A stretch of DNA of 64,000 nt from Warburgia ugandensis (GCA_035236585.1 CP141135.1:74501057-74565056), one strand, 5' to 3'. Positions 47,849 to 61,229 are shown, counted from the stretch's first letter. The notes: a model not told the origin generated them from the letters alone. Program-made: numbers and translations.

Positions 47849-48880
47849 TGTAATTTTGCTATTTTTAAATTCTAAGAATGCATGATTTTGTGGAATTTTG
47901 CAAAATTTGAGGTAATTGGAGATTTAAAAATTTTAGAGATGAAATCACGAGCTAAAACCTCAATATTTGAATTTTATATTTAAATGTCTAATTATTTTAA
48001 TTTTTATATTTAAATAAATAAACAAAGGGGTAGAATTGTAATTGTCCATGTGGGGCCCATGAATTTGGTGCAAAAACCCACGAACTGACGGTCATTATGA
48101 GGGGACTCTTAAATACGCCTACCCACCATTAATGCCTCCCCAATTTTTGAACCGCGATTAATTCTTCCCTGTTTTCTGTGTCGTTGGCGAAAGCAACGGA
48201 CTTGACGTAGGCAAGGTCGACGATGCCCTTTTCCCTCTCAGGTGCACGAGCACGATGGATTCCCTTCTCTTGGGCTAGCCTAACTCGAAGTAGGTTTGTT
48301 CTCCTTTTTCCCTCTCCCCATTTTCTTTGTTTCCAAGCGGGTTTCCATCGTTTTTAACTCTAGAAAATGGCGAGTCTTGTTGTTTTTCAGTGAGTAACAT
48401 GTGTTATTTTTTTTTGAAATAAATCGATGAATCAGTGCTACATGGATGATTTGAACCGTTCATCTTGTGGATGATAAGATAAAGAACAAACCCATGAAAT
48501 CTCATGGTGATCTGACGGTAAGGGATACCAAAAAATGCAAAAAATAGTAAAATAGAGATTTTTAGAAACGTGGTAAAAATTGAGTAAAAACATGGCAAAA
48601 TGGAAAAATTTATTGATGAGAAGGTTAAAAATGAAATTACATGGGAAACTAAACAAAAAGGTGCAAAAAATACAAGATTTGGCAACCTAGGGGTCATTGG
48701 CGGTGACCAGAGTCCGACTGTAATCTCTCGCGACGGTGGACTAGTCCAGCTGTCCTCCCTAGCAACGGCAAATTGTAACAGACGATTAGTGGGGCGTGGT
48801 GGTGACGCATGCCAGGTGGCGCACACGCTCACGTGGGCGACGTGTGATGACCTGGGTTTTTGTAACACATTTTGTAATAC
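47849..48880 (+). mobile_element. Gypsy-type LTR 5' fragment
   Basis: Starts TGTAATTTTGC-TATTTTTAAA, resembling the fold-back LTR start at 44220, and begins exactly where the copia LTR ends. 48430-48840 corresponds to the inverse of 36526-37060 (AGAACAAA...CCATGAA, GGTGATC-GACGGT, AAAATGGAAAAAT...TTGATG). It ends in GC-rich sequence near 48850 and lacks the 3' half of the LTR. Confidence 0.65.
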
Positions 48881-49426
48881 ATTTTTCAAAGGCACAACCC
48901 TTAGTAGTAAATTTTTTTTGCAAACAATGTAGTGGGAATTCTTTTCTTTTAAATCAATTTGTAACATTACCCAAGTCTCACCTCAACATACATAATACAT
49001 ATAGACATTTTGTATAAAATAAAATTTCATTAAATACTAGGAACCATTCAGTAGTTCACTTTTACACAACCCCTGTATTACAATTGCAATCCATTGTCCA
49101 AATACAATCCAAATCACAAAGTACATAGCTTGATTACATAATCTTTAAGGGAAATATCCTGGTCAATCTTGCAGCTTCTGATTCTGCAAGCTTTATGTCC
49201 TTAAGTCTCCTTCCCTTTAGCTGAGATATTGTAAATATTCAAACATTTACAATATCTTAGCAAGCTATGCTTGATAGAGGATACAAAAATATACTACTTC
49301 ACTAATACAAGAATGCGATATCTCATTCATCATTCTACCATGTTTACCAATTCATGGACCATCTCATCATTGAGTACATACATCATTTATATAGTATAGG
49401 GTAAACCCACTATAACAGTGAAAATA

Positions 49427-50362
49427 CTCAAAATTTGTTCCTTTCCTTGGCTATACTCCCACTTAGGAGATCAATATTCAGCTGAATCTCATATGGGGAT
49501 TTTCTCTCTAGGAACTCATGTATTTCATCATACTTGGCATCTCATCATGCCATGGCATTTCACTATGCCTATTATATGTACATCATAATGCAAAATCATC
49601 AAGGACTACTATGCCGCAGTCTAAATCCATACGTCATGCCCGGATAAGTGCATTATAATCCACTGATAACAACTGTGGAAATAACAAAATCCATGTTTGC
49701 ATAGGTGAGGACCATGACTATCATAGTGGCAGCCTTCTTATGATTGCCCCACCCCGACTTTTAGTCTCTCTTTGGGCATGGTATCTATCATATCATACAT
49801 TTCAGAAAGCAGGTAGCTAAACCCTCATAACTTCCCTAGCATAGCATCCCCAAACTTATGCCTGTATAAAACAAAATCACAAACCACTTAGGAACTCAAA
49901 ATTTGTTCCTTTCCCTGGCTATACTCCCACTTAGGAGATCAATATTCAGTCAAATCTCATATGAGGATTTTCTCTCTAGGAACTCATGTATTTCATCATA
50001 CTTGGCATCTCATCATGCCATGGCATTTCACTATGCCTATTATATGTGCATCATAATGCAAAATCATCAAGGACTACTATGCCGCAGTCTAAATCCATAC
50101 ATCATGCCCGGATAAGTGCATTATAATCCACTGATAACAACTGCGGAAATAACAAAATCCATGTCTACATAGGCAAGGACCATGGCTATCACAGTGGTAG
50201 CCTTCTCATGATTGCCCCACCCGACTTTTAGTCTCTCTTTGGGCATGGTATCTATCATATCATACATTTCAGAAAGCAGGTAGCCAAACCCTCATAACTT
50301 TCCTAGCATAGCATCCCCAAACTTATGCCTGTATAAAACAAAATCACAAACCACCACGCTTG
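49427..50362. repeat. 468-bp tandem duplication inside the LTR block
   Basis: Two adjacent near-identical units, 49427-49894 and 49895-50362, each starting CTCAAAATTTGTTCC and containing GCCGCAGTCTAAATCCATAC. They differ at only a few percent of positions by eye, so the duplication is young relative to the surrounding decay. Confidence 0.93.
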
Positions 50363-50592
50363 TATGTAAAAATACATAGTACATATCAGACAATGTGTCT
50401 GTATAACTAAGGCTGGAATATTTTCTATGCTTTATTCTTAGGGTTTCCATAGTCCACATATCTCACTAACTTCTCATCGTTTGATTGGATCAGTTAGATG
50501 GATCATGGGATTGGATCATTTGCTTGGATCATTATTATTCTAAGGTACCAGGTATACTTATATCATGAAGGTCTATAATTTCAGACAAAAGA

Positions 50593-50593
<1 letters not shown>

Positions 50594-50650
<57 letters not shown>

Positions 50651-50655
50651 AAACA
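50594..50655. repeat. (AC)n microsatellite
   Basis: About 26 uninterrupted CA/AC dinucleotides followed by ACATACACAAAC. Confidence 0.95.
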
Positions 50656-53600
50656 TGAATCTTTAATACATTCTTATACATCCACCTACCTCAAAGTTAT
50701 ATTCACTCCATATTGTCCATCACAGTCTCAATTCATACATTTGTCAAACCATACGTACAAAGTTATTCCTTTATATAAGTATTCTTTCAACATGTATTTT
50801 GGTTATCCTATAAAGGATGCCCTAATTTTCCTTGAATCATACATGATTAAGGTTTCAAACCTTCTAAGCTAACAAATCTATACTATAAGTAAAATTACAC
50901 AACAATACTATACTCTACATTGTATTTCTTTTCTTTTGTTGTTTTTGATCATTCAATATTTCTCTCGGATCTTGCCATATCATCCTTATCTTACTTACAA
51001 TTTTTATTAGGGTTAGATAATTTGCTAACCTCTTATGCTCTTATTATTATTTCTCAATCAGTTAGTGTTTTACTGGATTGAGGGTAACTTATTCATTCTT
51101 AATTCTAGAAAGCTCCTCTTATTTTCAATTGACCAAGGTTTATTAGTTACATGTCATTCCCAATGTGGTTAATTCAATCCTCATGTAAGGAGCGTTTAGA
51201 CCTCAAAAAACATCAACAGAAGGTGGAGGGACAGTGAGGCTCATTAGAAACTCCCTTCACCATAATGAATAACATATAAGGTCATAGCTTTAGCTCAACC
51301 TTTAATAAGGTCCTATGAGCTCATAACCCTAAGTTTTATTTCTACTTGATTTTAATTAATTCCATAAACATATACTATATCATTTATGGATGTCTATTAT
51401 GCTCCTATTATGGGCCAAGAAAATGAAAAATTTACCCCTTATATTGTCCTACTAATTATAGCCCTTACTATGATTATTTCTCATGATGTACATGTGTATT
51501 TTGTGAAGTCCAACTATATTTCATTAATTACCCTATTTAAGGTATTTTTCATAACTCTACCAATGTAAAGAAAATTAAAAGAAATTATACTAATAAATAT
51601 AAATCTAAGGAATTTAAAGACAATCATGTTGGAATTGAAAATTTGACATGAATTAAATTTTCCAATAAAATAATTAACTAGAATATTAACAACATTTTAA
51701 TCTAAGAAATTAAACAAAATTATACTAAAATTGAAAACTTGACATAGATCGTAATTAAATCAAATTTACTATTAAAGACTATTAACTAAGCATGTGATCA
51801 ATTTATCCTTATAATCCAACCATCTGATTTGTCCATCTTTTAGATCTAAGGTTAATATTCCATTAAGGGTACAACCCTTGATCTTTCATGTTTTTGATTG
51901 ATCCAGCATCTCTAATAACATGATATTAGGCTTAGATCATATCTTTTATAGGTCAATCTGGTCTGATCATTCTTAATCTACCAAATTAAGAGGATCCATT
52001 GGGATTTTCCATGATCATTTTTACTTTCAATAGTCTAAACTTTAATGCAGTTCATGTCAGTCCAATCCAACCAGCCCCATAATGATTTATTATCATTATA
52101 TCCTTAATGAATCTACACCCTCTTTTGATTACCCCATATCTACTTGATCAAGGGTGTTAGTAGGTATATTTTTAATTAACATAAAGTTTTAATAATTAAA
52201 ATATTATTTTTATGGGTTCAATAGGTTCCCCTCATCATTTTCTATTCATAGAATCTTCCTAATAAAAAATCAGACTTAAAATGAGTGAGGAATTTTATTT
52301 TTAAGTTTTTAGCCATTTTCAACGACTAATCTTAATCTATAATGTTTTGATTAATTTAACTGATCTAGAGGCTTGAAAATTCTACTATGATCATAGATCT
52401 TAAAGTTTTGACATGTCCTAGATTCACCCATTGGATCATATTTCATTTTAACATCAATTTGATTGTGATCCACTATTGTTGAAAATAACTTTAAAATTTA
52501 TTTCACATAAATCAATTAAAAACCTCAATGTCATTATTTCATTATATTATACATAATACAAGGAATCTATAGCCTCTTTCTGATCTAAAATATGTGCTAA
52601 ATTGAGCTCTCAATTGAAGAAACAATATTTTAGTACATAAATAAAAGGGTTCAGATCATGTATGAGGAACATGACAAAACAGAGGGTGGCTCGTGCTGCA
52701 TCACAGTTGTTTATCGGTGAACTGGGAGTGGTGACCAGTGATAGAAGAGACAGCCCTAATATGGACCGTCGGATCACCCATCATCCAATCTTCCTCTTCT
52801 CTTAAGATCAAGAGCCCAGATTTCATCTCCTAGGGTTTTTGGGCCCCAGGAATCCATCCAATGGCTCAGAAGTTGCATCTAAGCTATGAATACATGGGAT
52901 CTCAACCCTTCATGCCGGATCCGTCGTTTTTCGACTGATCAACGGCCGAGGAGATCCAAAGGAGGCCGAAAAACACAATGGGAGAGCTGGAATGTAAAGA
53001 GGAGAGGGATTTAGACTTACCTAGGCTGGTTCGGTGAGGAGAAGTTCACTAGAGAGGGAGAAATAATGCTAGAGAAGGAGAAGAAGATCGGAAAGAAACC
53101 CTAGCTTCTGGAAATGCCAAAATCTCTGGTGTTGTTGCTGGAGAAGGAGGGTAAACATGGGGGAAACATAGATCCCCCGTCTCTGCTTTGTTTTAACATT
53201 ATAAGATCACCGTTTAATGGCCAAATTGGTCGGAATAACCTAAAAGTTCCACCAGAGACAGTACCCAATACCGAAGATAACTTCCATTTAAATTTTTTTG
53301 ATGATCCACCCGTTGGATCATCAAGAAACCTTAGGGCTTTTGTAGATCAACACATTACAAACAAATCCAATGGTGAAGATATGTATGTGAGCAATGGAAA
53401 TCAATGGATAATTGGATTAGGGTTTCCCAGGAAAAAACCCTGGTTCATTCGGGATGACGCGTCCCTTAACGCTCCTACATACAAACATGAGCTGTCTGCT
53501 TTGGGTGTGTTTGGGGACATGCCTTTAAGAAAGAAGAGAAAGAGAGGAAAGAGGAGAGAAATGGGGAAGATGGAGGGGGAGTTTTGAGCTGGGATTTTGG

Positions 53601-54239
53601 GGCATTGTAGGGGACCTCGTGACGAGCATTAGGAAGATTTTTGAGAAATTTTATGGGCTATTTATAGGGACTTTTGAATTTTCTATGATTACATGTCATA
53701 ATTATGTTTCATTTCTTTTTTATTATTAAATTGTCATTGGATTCCCACTACCACCTCCTTCTCCACTAGCAGCTGGTAGTGGTTTGACTCATGACGGTGG
53801 TCTTCCAGATCGTTACCCTACCTTGTGGGTCCCACATAATTGTGAAAAGACCGATTTGCAGTTTTTATTCCAAAAATGGAGAAAAATAAGGTTTATTCCT
53901 ATGAACTCAAAATTGAGCATACTTAGTGGTATTGGAATTGTATTTTTTAATACATTTTAAATATTGATATTTTAGATATCGATTATGGGTAAAATTACCA
54001 TTTTACCCTTTTATTAAAAAAAAGAGAAAATTAGGGATTTTTCATTTTAACTCAGAATTGAATGTACTTAGTGTTATTTTGATCAGTTTTTCGAGTACAT
54101 TTATAATTTCTAAGTTTCAAATCATGTTTAAGCTCTATAAAAAGAGAATTTCCAATAACCTAATATTCTAGCCTGGAATTTTTGAAAATTCAGACTAAAT
54201 TGATTTTCTCAATCAATTTACAAAAATTGGGGTTATTAC

Positions 54240-56719
54240 ACGATGCCTGGGACGTCACCGCCATGTGGTGGGATGCATGTGAGTATTTTGTACACGCGTC
54301 CCCGTGTTGTAATGCAAATTGACCATGTTTTTTTGTTTTTGGATTTTCTAGATCATCCATTCATATAAAATGTGATTTTGGGAGCTACAGAGGTCCAAAT
54401 CACGATCCAAAAGATCCATAGCAGTCGTCTCAACGACGTAGACCTAGATTTAAAATGAAAAAAAATAGATTTGATTATCTTTTTAATAGTTAAATCACTA
54501 AATACCATTAGATAACCTAGATCAGGCCGATCAATGGATGATCATGCCTTAGAACTTGATTATGTGCACCAAATATAAGATGATTTAGGAGATTAATAAA
54601 GTGGATTACATGTGATTATCAAGAAAAGTGATCTTGGCAATTGATCTGATCAAGTACCTTGGGATTGGCTGATCAGAGAGTGATTTGACCGTCAAATTGA
54701 GGTATAATCATGGAGACATGTATAAATCACTAAATAAACATAAAAATTAAAGAGATCATGATGAGAATGATTAAAATTAATGACTAAATGTCAATTTTAA
54801 GTATTATGGAGTGATTCAACGATCGGATCATCTTCAAACTTCACGAGATGATAAAGACTGACCCTTCATTGATGAAGGAACATCAATTAAGTGGATTATG
54901 ACATAGATTGATGATTAAGGACTACAGATGTTGGTCTAGATGTTAGAAAAACCTACATCTAGTTCAGGATTGACCTAGTAGTGGGTTAATTAGATAATCT
55001 GGGTCATTAACTTAGGATTAACTGCTAGATCAAGGGAATTATCACTTGAATTTGTTTATTTTGAGATGTGAGAACATCAAGTGATAGATGACTTATGATG
55101 TGACAGGTACGTCAGAGCGCACAACGTGACATTACTTACGCGCCTGACTTGAGTATTGCATTGTTGAGGTAGGTCATTATATTTGAGATTTCTTCTTGAT
55201 TTCATCGATCATGACTTGTTATCTAAAATTCTTGAGGCATGTGTTTTATGCACTATCGTGATTTATTGAAATGTGTTCAGCATTTCGTGCTTGATATCGT
55301 GACATTTGATTATATGATTATTCATGTTTTGATGTGTGATGGATTCCACCTCATCATGGATTTTGACTTGAAACCCTTGGGTGAAGCGGGGTAAGTCGAG
55401 CCCTTGTACCGATTTGAGGGTGAGCCAGTAGTTTCGATTGACAGGCTTCCATCAGGAATGGATTGATGCGAGCTGCACATGAGGGACCTAGGGTTGGAGT
55501 GTGTCGGGTGAAGTGGGGTAAGCTCAATCCTTGTACTAATTTGAGGGCGGGCCAATAGTTTTGGTTGATAGGCTTTTGTCGAGAATGGATTGATGCGGGC
55601 TGCACGTGAAGGATCAGAGGTTGGAGTGTGTCGGGTGAAGCAAGGTAAGCCTGGTCCTTGTACTGATTTGAGGGCGGGCCAGTATTTTTGGCTGACAGGC
55701 TTCCGTCAGGAATTGATTAATGTGGGAGGCATGTGAGGGACCCAGGGTTGGAGTGTGTCAGGTGAAGCAGGGCAAGCTAGGTCCTTGTACCAATTTGAGG
55801 GTGGGCCAGTAGCTTTGGCTGACACGCTTCTGTCGAAAATGGATTAATGTGAGCTGTACGTGAAGGACCCAAGGTTAGAATGAGTTCGCCGTGAGTGTGG
55901 TCGAGATACTCATAAAGTTGATTGTGCACGGCATTCCATGATCATGACATGCATTATATTTTTCTGTAGACACAGACTTTTGTTATTGTGATGGATGTGT
56001 ATCCATGTGTTTCATGCCTTGCATGCTATGATAATTAGATTTGATAATGATTTGCTCAGCTCATGATTTCTGGATTTATCCATTATGGTTGTATGATGTT
56101 TCACATGCTTTGTATACATTCATCTTATATGATTTCACTATGATTATGATACTTGTGTTATGTGATTTTATTGTATTTATTATCAAATGTGAATCACCTA
56201 TGCAAGCGATAACTTGCTGAGGCATTGCTTTGTTTTACAATGCCTTAGATTTGGAGCGCAATAGCGCTAAGAGAAAGCAAGTGGAGCAGCGTTAACTAAG
56301 CGAGGACCCTAAGGACCATCTGGCTTTTTGTACATCAAAGACCGATTAGCGTATGTCTCTTAGACTTGTGTTTAGACTCTTGGGGTTGCACATAAATGTT
56401 GTTATTTTGCACAGATTAGACCCACACTTTGTATAGTGTATATTTATTTGCACACATAGGTATGACATGGTGATCATAGATTATCGTGATTTTAAATTGA
56501 GCATGCTTAGAGTATCGATATTTGATTTTGTTATTGTCATAGTATTTGGGATGTGGATGACCATTGGGGGTTTTCTTTTTGGTGTTTCCTTTAACGCTGT
56601 TAAAAATTTATTAATTATGAGTTTTTATTTTTAGAGATCCCACCTATTTTATTTTAAATGTATTATTATTACTATTATGAATTTGAAAAAAGGTTTAGAA
56701 AACTCATGATGTCACACTA
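54240..56719 (+). mobile_element. Gypsy-type LTR, plus orientation (probably solo)
   Basis: Collinear with 37145-39350 (GGAGCTACAGAGGTCC, GAAAAGTGATCTTGGC, ACCTACATCTAGTTCAGGAT, GAGGCATTGCTTTGTTTTAC, GGATGACCATTGGGGG). It then runs to a terminus resembling the 34243 end (AGATCCCACCTATTTTA, GATGTCACAC at 56709-56718). No retrotransposon coding sequence adjoins it, so it is best read as a solo LTR. Its internal repeat is listed separately. Confidence 0.7.
55379..55886. repeat. Four 127-bp tandem repeats inside the solo LTR
   Basis: Units start at 55379, 55506, 55633 and 55760, exactly 127 bp apart, each opening with a variant of GGGTGAAG and closing near GTTGGAGTGTGTC. The copies differ by scattered, mainly transition, changes. 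The 38.2-38.6 kb LTR copy lacks this array. Confidence 0.93.
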
Positions 56720-58038
56720 GAACCATCATTAAGTCTATCAACTAATTTGTTTAGAGCAATTCATTGCAAAACGAGTTAGCTCTCCTCGTTATGCTTGGTT
56801 GGATGTTTGAGGTGGCACTTTCCTATTAGTGGGGATATTTCAAGTAGATGTAGAAAATAGGATAATGGGTTCTAGGTAGTTTGCTTCATAATAATAATTC
56901 AAAACAATAGCATTGAAGATTGAAACATCTCACATTTTGTGATGACTCAATAGCACTCCTTTGACTTCCTCCAATACAAATTGTTGCAAGTCCTGCTGAT
57001 CTTGTTGACATGAGGACGAAAGCCGATGGTCGCAATCTTATGGTCAGGATGTGATCTTGAGCTTTGTACCTTAATCCAAGTTTCAAATAACTGGTGAAAC
57101 GTGATATGATGGTCTTGATTTGATTATAATTAAACCTGGTAACCCAATCTGAAACATCCATAACAATTATCAAGTTCTTACAAGTCCATCTCCAACAAGG
57201 CTTCTATCTCTTCAGATAATTATTTACGGTCACTGATCAATCTACTGTTAGCATGCATGGGAAATGCATGCAGCACGCCCGGCTAGGCGGGCAATAACAT
57301 TAAGTAATAAATGTGGCATTGTCTGTATCCATGTTTTACAAGTGACTCTCCATGGCTGTCCAGCTTTAAATCTTCTGTGCACACTGTTATATGTTAGCAT
57401 TTAAAACCCCCTGGGAGTTGAAGTCATATACTATGTCTCGATGACAAGCCAGCGCGCGCGCACAGAGAGAGAGAGAGGCCAGCTACTCGGAGACCTTAAT
57501 TGCATGCAGGAGGATAGTGAAAGCAACTTGAGGCTTCCAACTGGGCACCGTTCTTGTACAGTGGTCTCTCATGCTGGACTGCAGCTCTATCTTCAATACC
57601 CAAGAAACATGCATAAATATGTACGACGATACGTACATACATACATGTACATGCTAGTTCAGATCAGTGGGACATGCCTTTACTCTGAAGCTAGAGGGAC
57701 TAGCGTGGCCCCAAGCAATCAAGGAAGTATTTTGTGCACTAGGAAACCAAAATATCAGTTGTTACGCGCCTTCCTAAGGACTAAGATGATTCACAAAAAA
57801 CATAAAAAAAAAATAAAAAATGTCCCATATCTCTCTCTATTTATCTATCTATGCAGGTATCGTATAATATATGTGCATTACAAGGGGCTAAAGTCTTCAT
57901 TTTCTTTTACCATGCATATATAACTGCACGTTATGTTCTGTTCAAAAGTTTGAGCCATCATTTAAAACTTAGAATAACAAAGGCGGATAAGATTTCTTTG
58001 TCATGGTCTTACCATGAATGGCTTTTATTCAACGAAGC

Positions 58039-58319
58039 TAGCCCACCATTTATGCCTTTATAGCCCCTAGTGTGTAGCATCAACTTGTTTTACATAAGAT
58101 GCTACCAATAGCAACTGCTATTATAGCCATACAGGGCTAACTTTCCAAGGTTTGTTATCTTTGTGCATGGTTTTGGTCACCAAAGCTTAGCCCCACTTAT
58201 GCCTTTAGCCACTAGTGTACGTGCAGCGTCAACTTGTTTCACACAAGAGCCCACCAATAGCAACTGCTATGAAAGCTCTCCATGGCTGACTTGTCCATGG
58301 TTTATTATCTTTATATGCA
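58039..58319. repeat. 147-bp diverged tandem duplication
   Basis: TATGCCTTTA (58051) to CATGG and TATGCCTTTA (58198) to TGCAC carry the same order of blocks: CAACTTGTTT, CCAATAGCAACTGCTAT, TATTATCTTT or TGTTATCTTT. The copies are clearly diverged. Confidence 0.75.
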
Positions 58320-58445
58320 CAGCTCCGGGAAGAAAATCCATTAAAATCCTCGAAGTCCAACAGAAGTCACTTTCATGAATTTGTTGACCTTCTAACCAAA
58401 TATCTAAGGTTATAGCGTGAATCAGTTCATCATCTTCATCAAACA

Positions 58446-58797
58446 ATTGTTAAGACAGTAAGCATGTCAATTCAATAAAAAAGTAATTAAATGATATAGA
58501 ACTAAACCCTCTTACGTTGATGAATTTAGACCTTACAAAAAGTGACAATTGAGACAGACCGGTTTCATTAATATAAGACAGTAGACAAGTCAGTCCATTG
58601 CAAACGTGGTCTTCATAAGTCTATTGTTAAGAAAGCATGTCGATTCAATAAAAAGTAATTAAATGATATAGAATTAAACCCTCTTACGTTGATGAATGTA
58701 GACCTTACAAAAATTGACAATTGAGGCAGGCCGGTTTCATTAATACAAGACAGTAGACAAGTCAGTCCACGGCAAAGGTGGTCCGTGCTGTGCCACG
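58446..58797. repeat. About 177-bp tandem duplication
   Basis: Copies begin ATTGTTAAGA at 58446 and 58623. Shared blocks: AAGTAATTAAATGATATAGA, CCCTCTTACGTTGATGAAT, GTAGACCTTACAAAAA or TTAGACCTTACAAAAA, CCGGTTTCATTAATA and GACAAGTCAGTCCA. High identity. Confidence 0.88.
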
Positions 58798-60202
58798 CCG
58801 GCCAGGTTCTCTATCTGTTGCATCTATGGTAACTTAGAGCAGATACACATGTTCAATATCTAACGGAGTGGTAGACAACGATCAAAATCACGTGAGTACG
58901 GCCAAGCCGTGAATGAGATGTGATCGTGATTATAGCTTGCTTTGGGTAACATATCAAAGACTAGTGAAAACGTCATGCAAGCATGTTCATCTCATTGTTG
59001 ACAATTAGAGATCAAACGAGTTTTGGAAAGATTTAATCATGGTACATTCCAAGTCAAAGAATCTGGCTATTATTTTCACAGCCATAAGTAGAATTATAGA
59101 AAGATTAAACCACTGGGATTTAGGTGCAATGATCTTGATTATGGCGATACAATAATAACAATCACTAAGAGGATGATAATGCCTCTCCAAACCCACTAGT
59201 TCAAATTCGCTTCTCCTAGCTTATTGATGTGTTTTCCTTAGTACATGTGTTAAGAACTAAAACAATACGCCAAAAGCCGCCCCACCAGGACTGATGGAAC
59301 GCGTTAAGACAATTTCCCAGTGTCCGATACCACAAGTTACCCTCTCTTAGATCATAACATAATGTGTTAGTTCATGATCTTAATTTCTACTCAATGTGGG
59401 GCTCAATATATATAAAATCCGGTTTATGTGATGATGAGGGAATACATAGCTGATTGTGTGGAATAGTCCGGAATAATGGAGCCCATATATAGTAACCAGA
59501 TTATATCAGCAACTATTCTCTTGGGATTTTCCAGCTGGTAGGAATTCTTAGCAAGGAAACTTTGAGAGCTCTAAAATTGTAGTATCAAACAGTCGGTCCT
59601 GCAACTACTTTGCCGGAGCTTACTTCTTACTCCATGGGCTAATAAAACCACCAAGGCAAAACCAAAGTTAGGCAAGAAATTTTGGTTTCTACTGACGGAA
59701 AAAAGTGTTTGATTGACTAATTACATCAGTAAGGCCAACCCCGAGAAGATTCAGGGAAGTTTATTTCAAGAATAAGAGAAGGGAACATTATAAGAAGAAG
59801 AAGAATTTTGAGAAGGGCCTTTTATTGTACTTCATGAAAATTATAAGAAAGTTCTAAACGAGTAAATAACATGAGATCTCAAGTCTCGAAAAAACATGAG
59901 GTCGTTCATTTTTTCCTTATTTTTGAGAAAAGGTATTGTACTTTGTTGATCAGGGGGAGAAACCAATCCACTCGTAAGAAGCTTAATTTTGTCACAAATA
60001 TGCCAAAATCTTACAGCAGAAAAGGTATTGAGCACCACATACAAAAATAGAAGCACATTATTAATGTAGCCAGTGACTTTTCTGCCAATATAGCTGGCTA
60101 GGGCCGGTGATTTGTAGCTATCCACATGCAAGATTGTGGCATAAACTTGGAAACTAACTAGAGATGCATGCTCAGAATAATAAACGTACGTCGCACGTGG
60201 AC

Positions 60203-60203
<1 letters not shown>

Positions 60204-60258
<55 letters not shown>
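60204..60258. repeat. (GA)n microsatellite
   Basis: About 26 GA dinucleotides. The serine-leucine frames across it are artefacts. Confidence 0.95.
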
Positions 60259-60260
<2 letters not shown>

Positions 60261-60348
60261 CAAATATCATGTTGGAGGAGTCCAGGGTAGAGAGGGAGAA
60301 AATATAAGAAGAACTGGAGACAAAGATAGGAAGGGTACCGTGTGAGTG

Positions 60349-60349
<1 letters not shown>

Positions 60350-60432
<83 letters not shown>
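60350..60432. repeat. (GT)n(GA)n compound microsatellite
   Basis: About 14 GT followed by about 27 GA dinucleotides, 90 bp from the preceding (GA)n run. Confidence 0.95.
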
Positions 60433-60436
<4 letters not shown>

Positions 60437-60559
60437 TGGGTTCATTATTTTCCAATGCCTGAAACTTTAGGTTTACATATTTACAAACATCTCTTAACTA
60501 TTGAATTACCATTTGACCTAAAATCTTCACGAAGGTCCTCTTTTCAGACTCTTGGGTGG

Positions 60560-60950
60560 TACTAGTGGTCAATTACACTACATGATCAATATCTAGCTTA
60601 GGATATCAAGCTACATCAAGTATATGATCAACTTTTAGATGATTTCGATGGTTTATATTAAAGGAAAATATTTAGGCTAATATGAATGAGTCTTGTATTA
60701 TCTAATAAAGTTAGGCAGGAATAGTTCTCTATGTTTAATCAGAACTCCTAGGTCACTATCAGACATTACATGTCACTTGAGCTTGATTAACAAGCAGTTT
60801 AATTAAAAAAGGATTAAAATAGTGTTTCATAAATATATAGATGGGGAGAAGAAACACAATTTTCATTTTCTCTGATCTCTTGTGCTCTTTTCGGACTTTT
60901 CAAGAAGAATAGTTGGACAATCAAGCTAGATCAATCTAACCTTGTGGGCC
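60560..60950 (+). mobile_element. Copia LTR fragment (plus orientation)
   Basis: Corresponds to the inverse of 47848 down to about 47500: CTAGTGGTCAATTA, ATCTAGCTTAGGATATCAAG, GATGGTTTATATTAAAG. It is shorter than the other two LTR copies and passes into the leader without a recognisable primer binding site, so the LTR end has been deleted. Confidence 0.7.
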
Positions 60951-61229
60951 TTTTTAAATTTTATTAGGCATTAATTTTTTGCTTAATTATTGATAAAATT
61001 AATCACCCAAATTAGACTTAATTTTTCTCTAATTTTAGGCTTGTTTTTTTATAGCTATTTTTATCTTTAAATCATTTTTTAAGCATGATTTATTTCATGA
61101 ATTTATGCAATATTTATTGCATGGTTTAGGAGCTAATTTAATGCATTTCCAAGTGTTGATTCATGTCTATGTATAGCAATTCTAGGGACAAAAATTCAGA
61201 ATTATTTTTGCTCCTATAATTCTTGTAAA

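Larger units (their letters stand above)
49020..54239 (-). mobile_element. Gypsy-type LTR-related block (minus orientation)
   Basis: The right end reads, on the minus strand, TGTAATAACCCCAATTTTTG, an LTR-like start, from about 54239. At the left, 49720-49860 and its repeat resemble 35460-35530 (CAGAAAGCAGGTAGC-AACCCT, CTAGCATAGCATCC). Together this suggests a large minus-oriented LTR or nested LTRs of about 5 kb, interrupted by a duplication and a microsatellite. An open 157-codon frame at 53114-53587 lies inside it and matches no known protein. Boundaries are inferred. Confidence 0.5.
56720..60190. other. Intergenic, no gene recognised
   Basis: Apart from the two duplications listed below, no coding block, tRNA or rRNA is recognisable. 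A 95-codon minus-strand frame at 56886-57173 and a 160-codon plus-strand frame at 57441 (crossing a GC/GA repeat) have no recognised motif. Confidence 0.45.

Noticed and set aside
53114-53587. 157-codon open frame
   Set aside because: Sits in LTR-like repeat DNA, shows no domain, and has a basic low-complexity C-terminus; not supported as a gene.
57441-57923. 160-codon open frame
   Set aside because: Runs through GC and GA repeats and AT-rich sequence with no domain or splice support.
59841-60445. Several Ser-Leu and Thr-His rich open frames
   Set aside because: Artefacts of the GA and GT microsatellites read on the minus strand.
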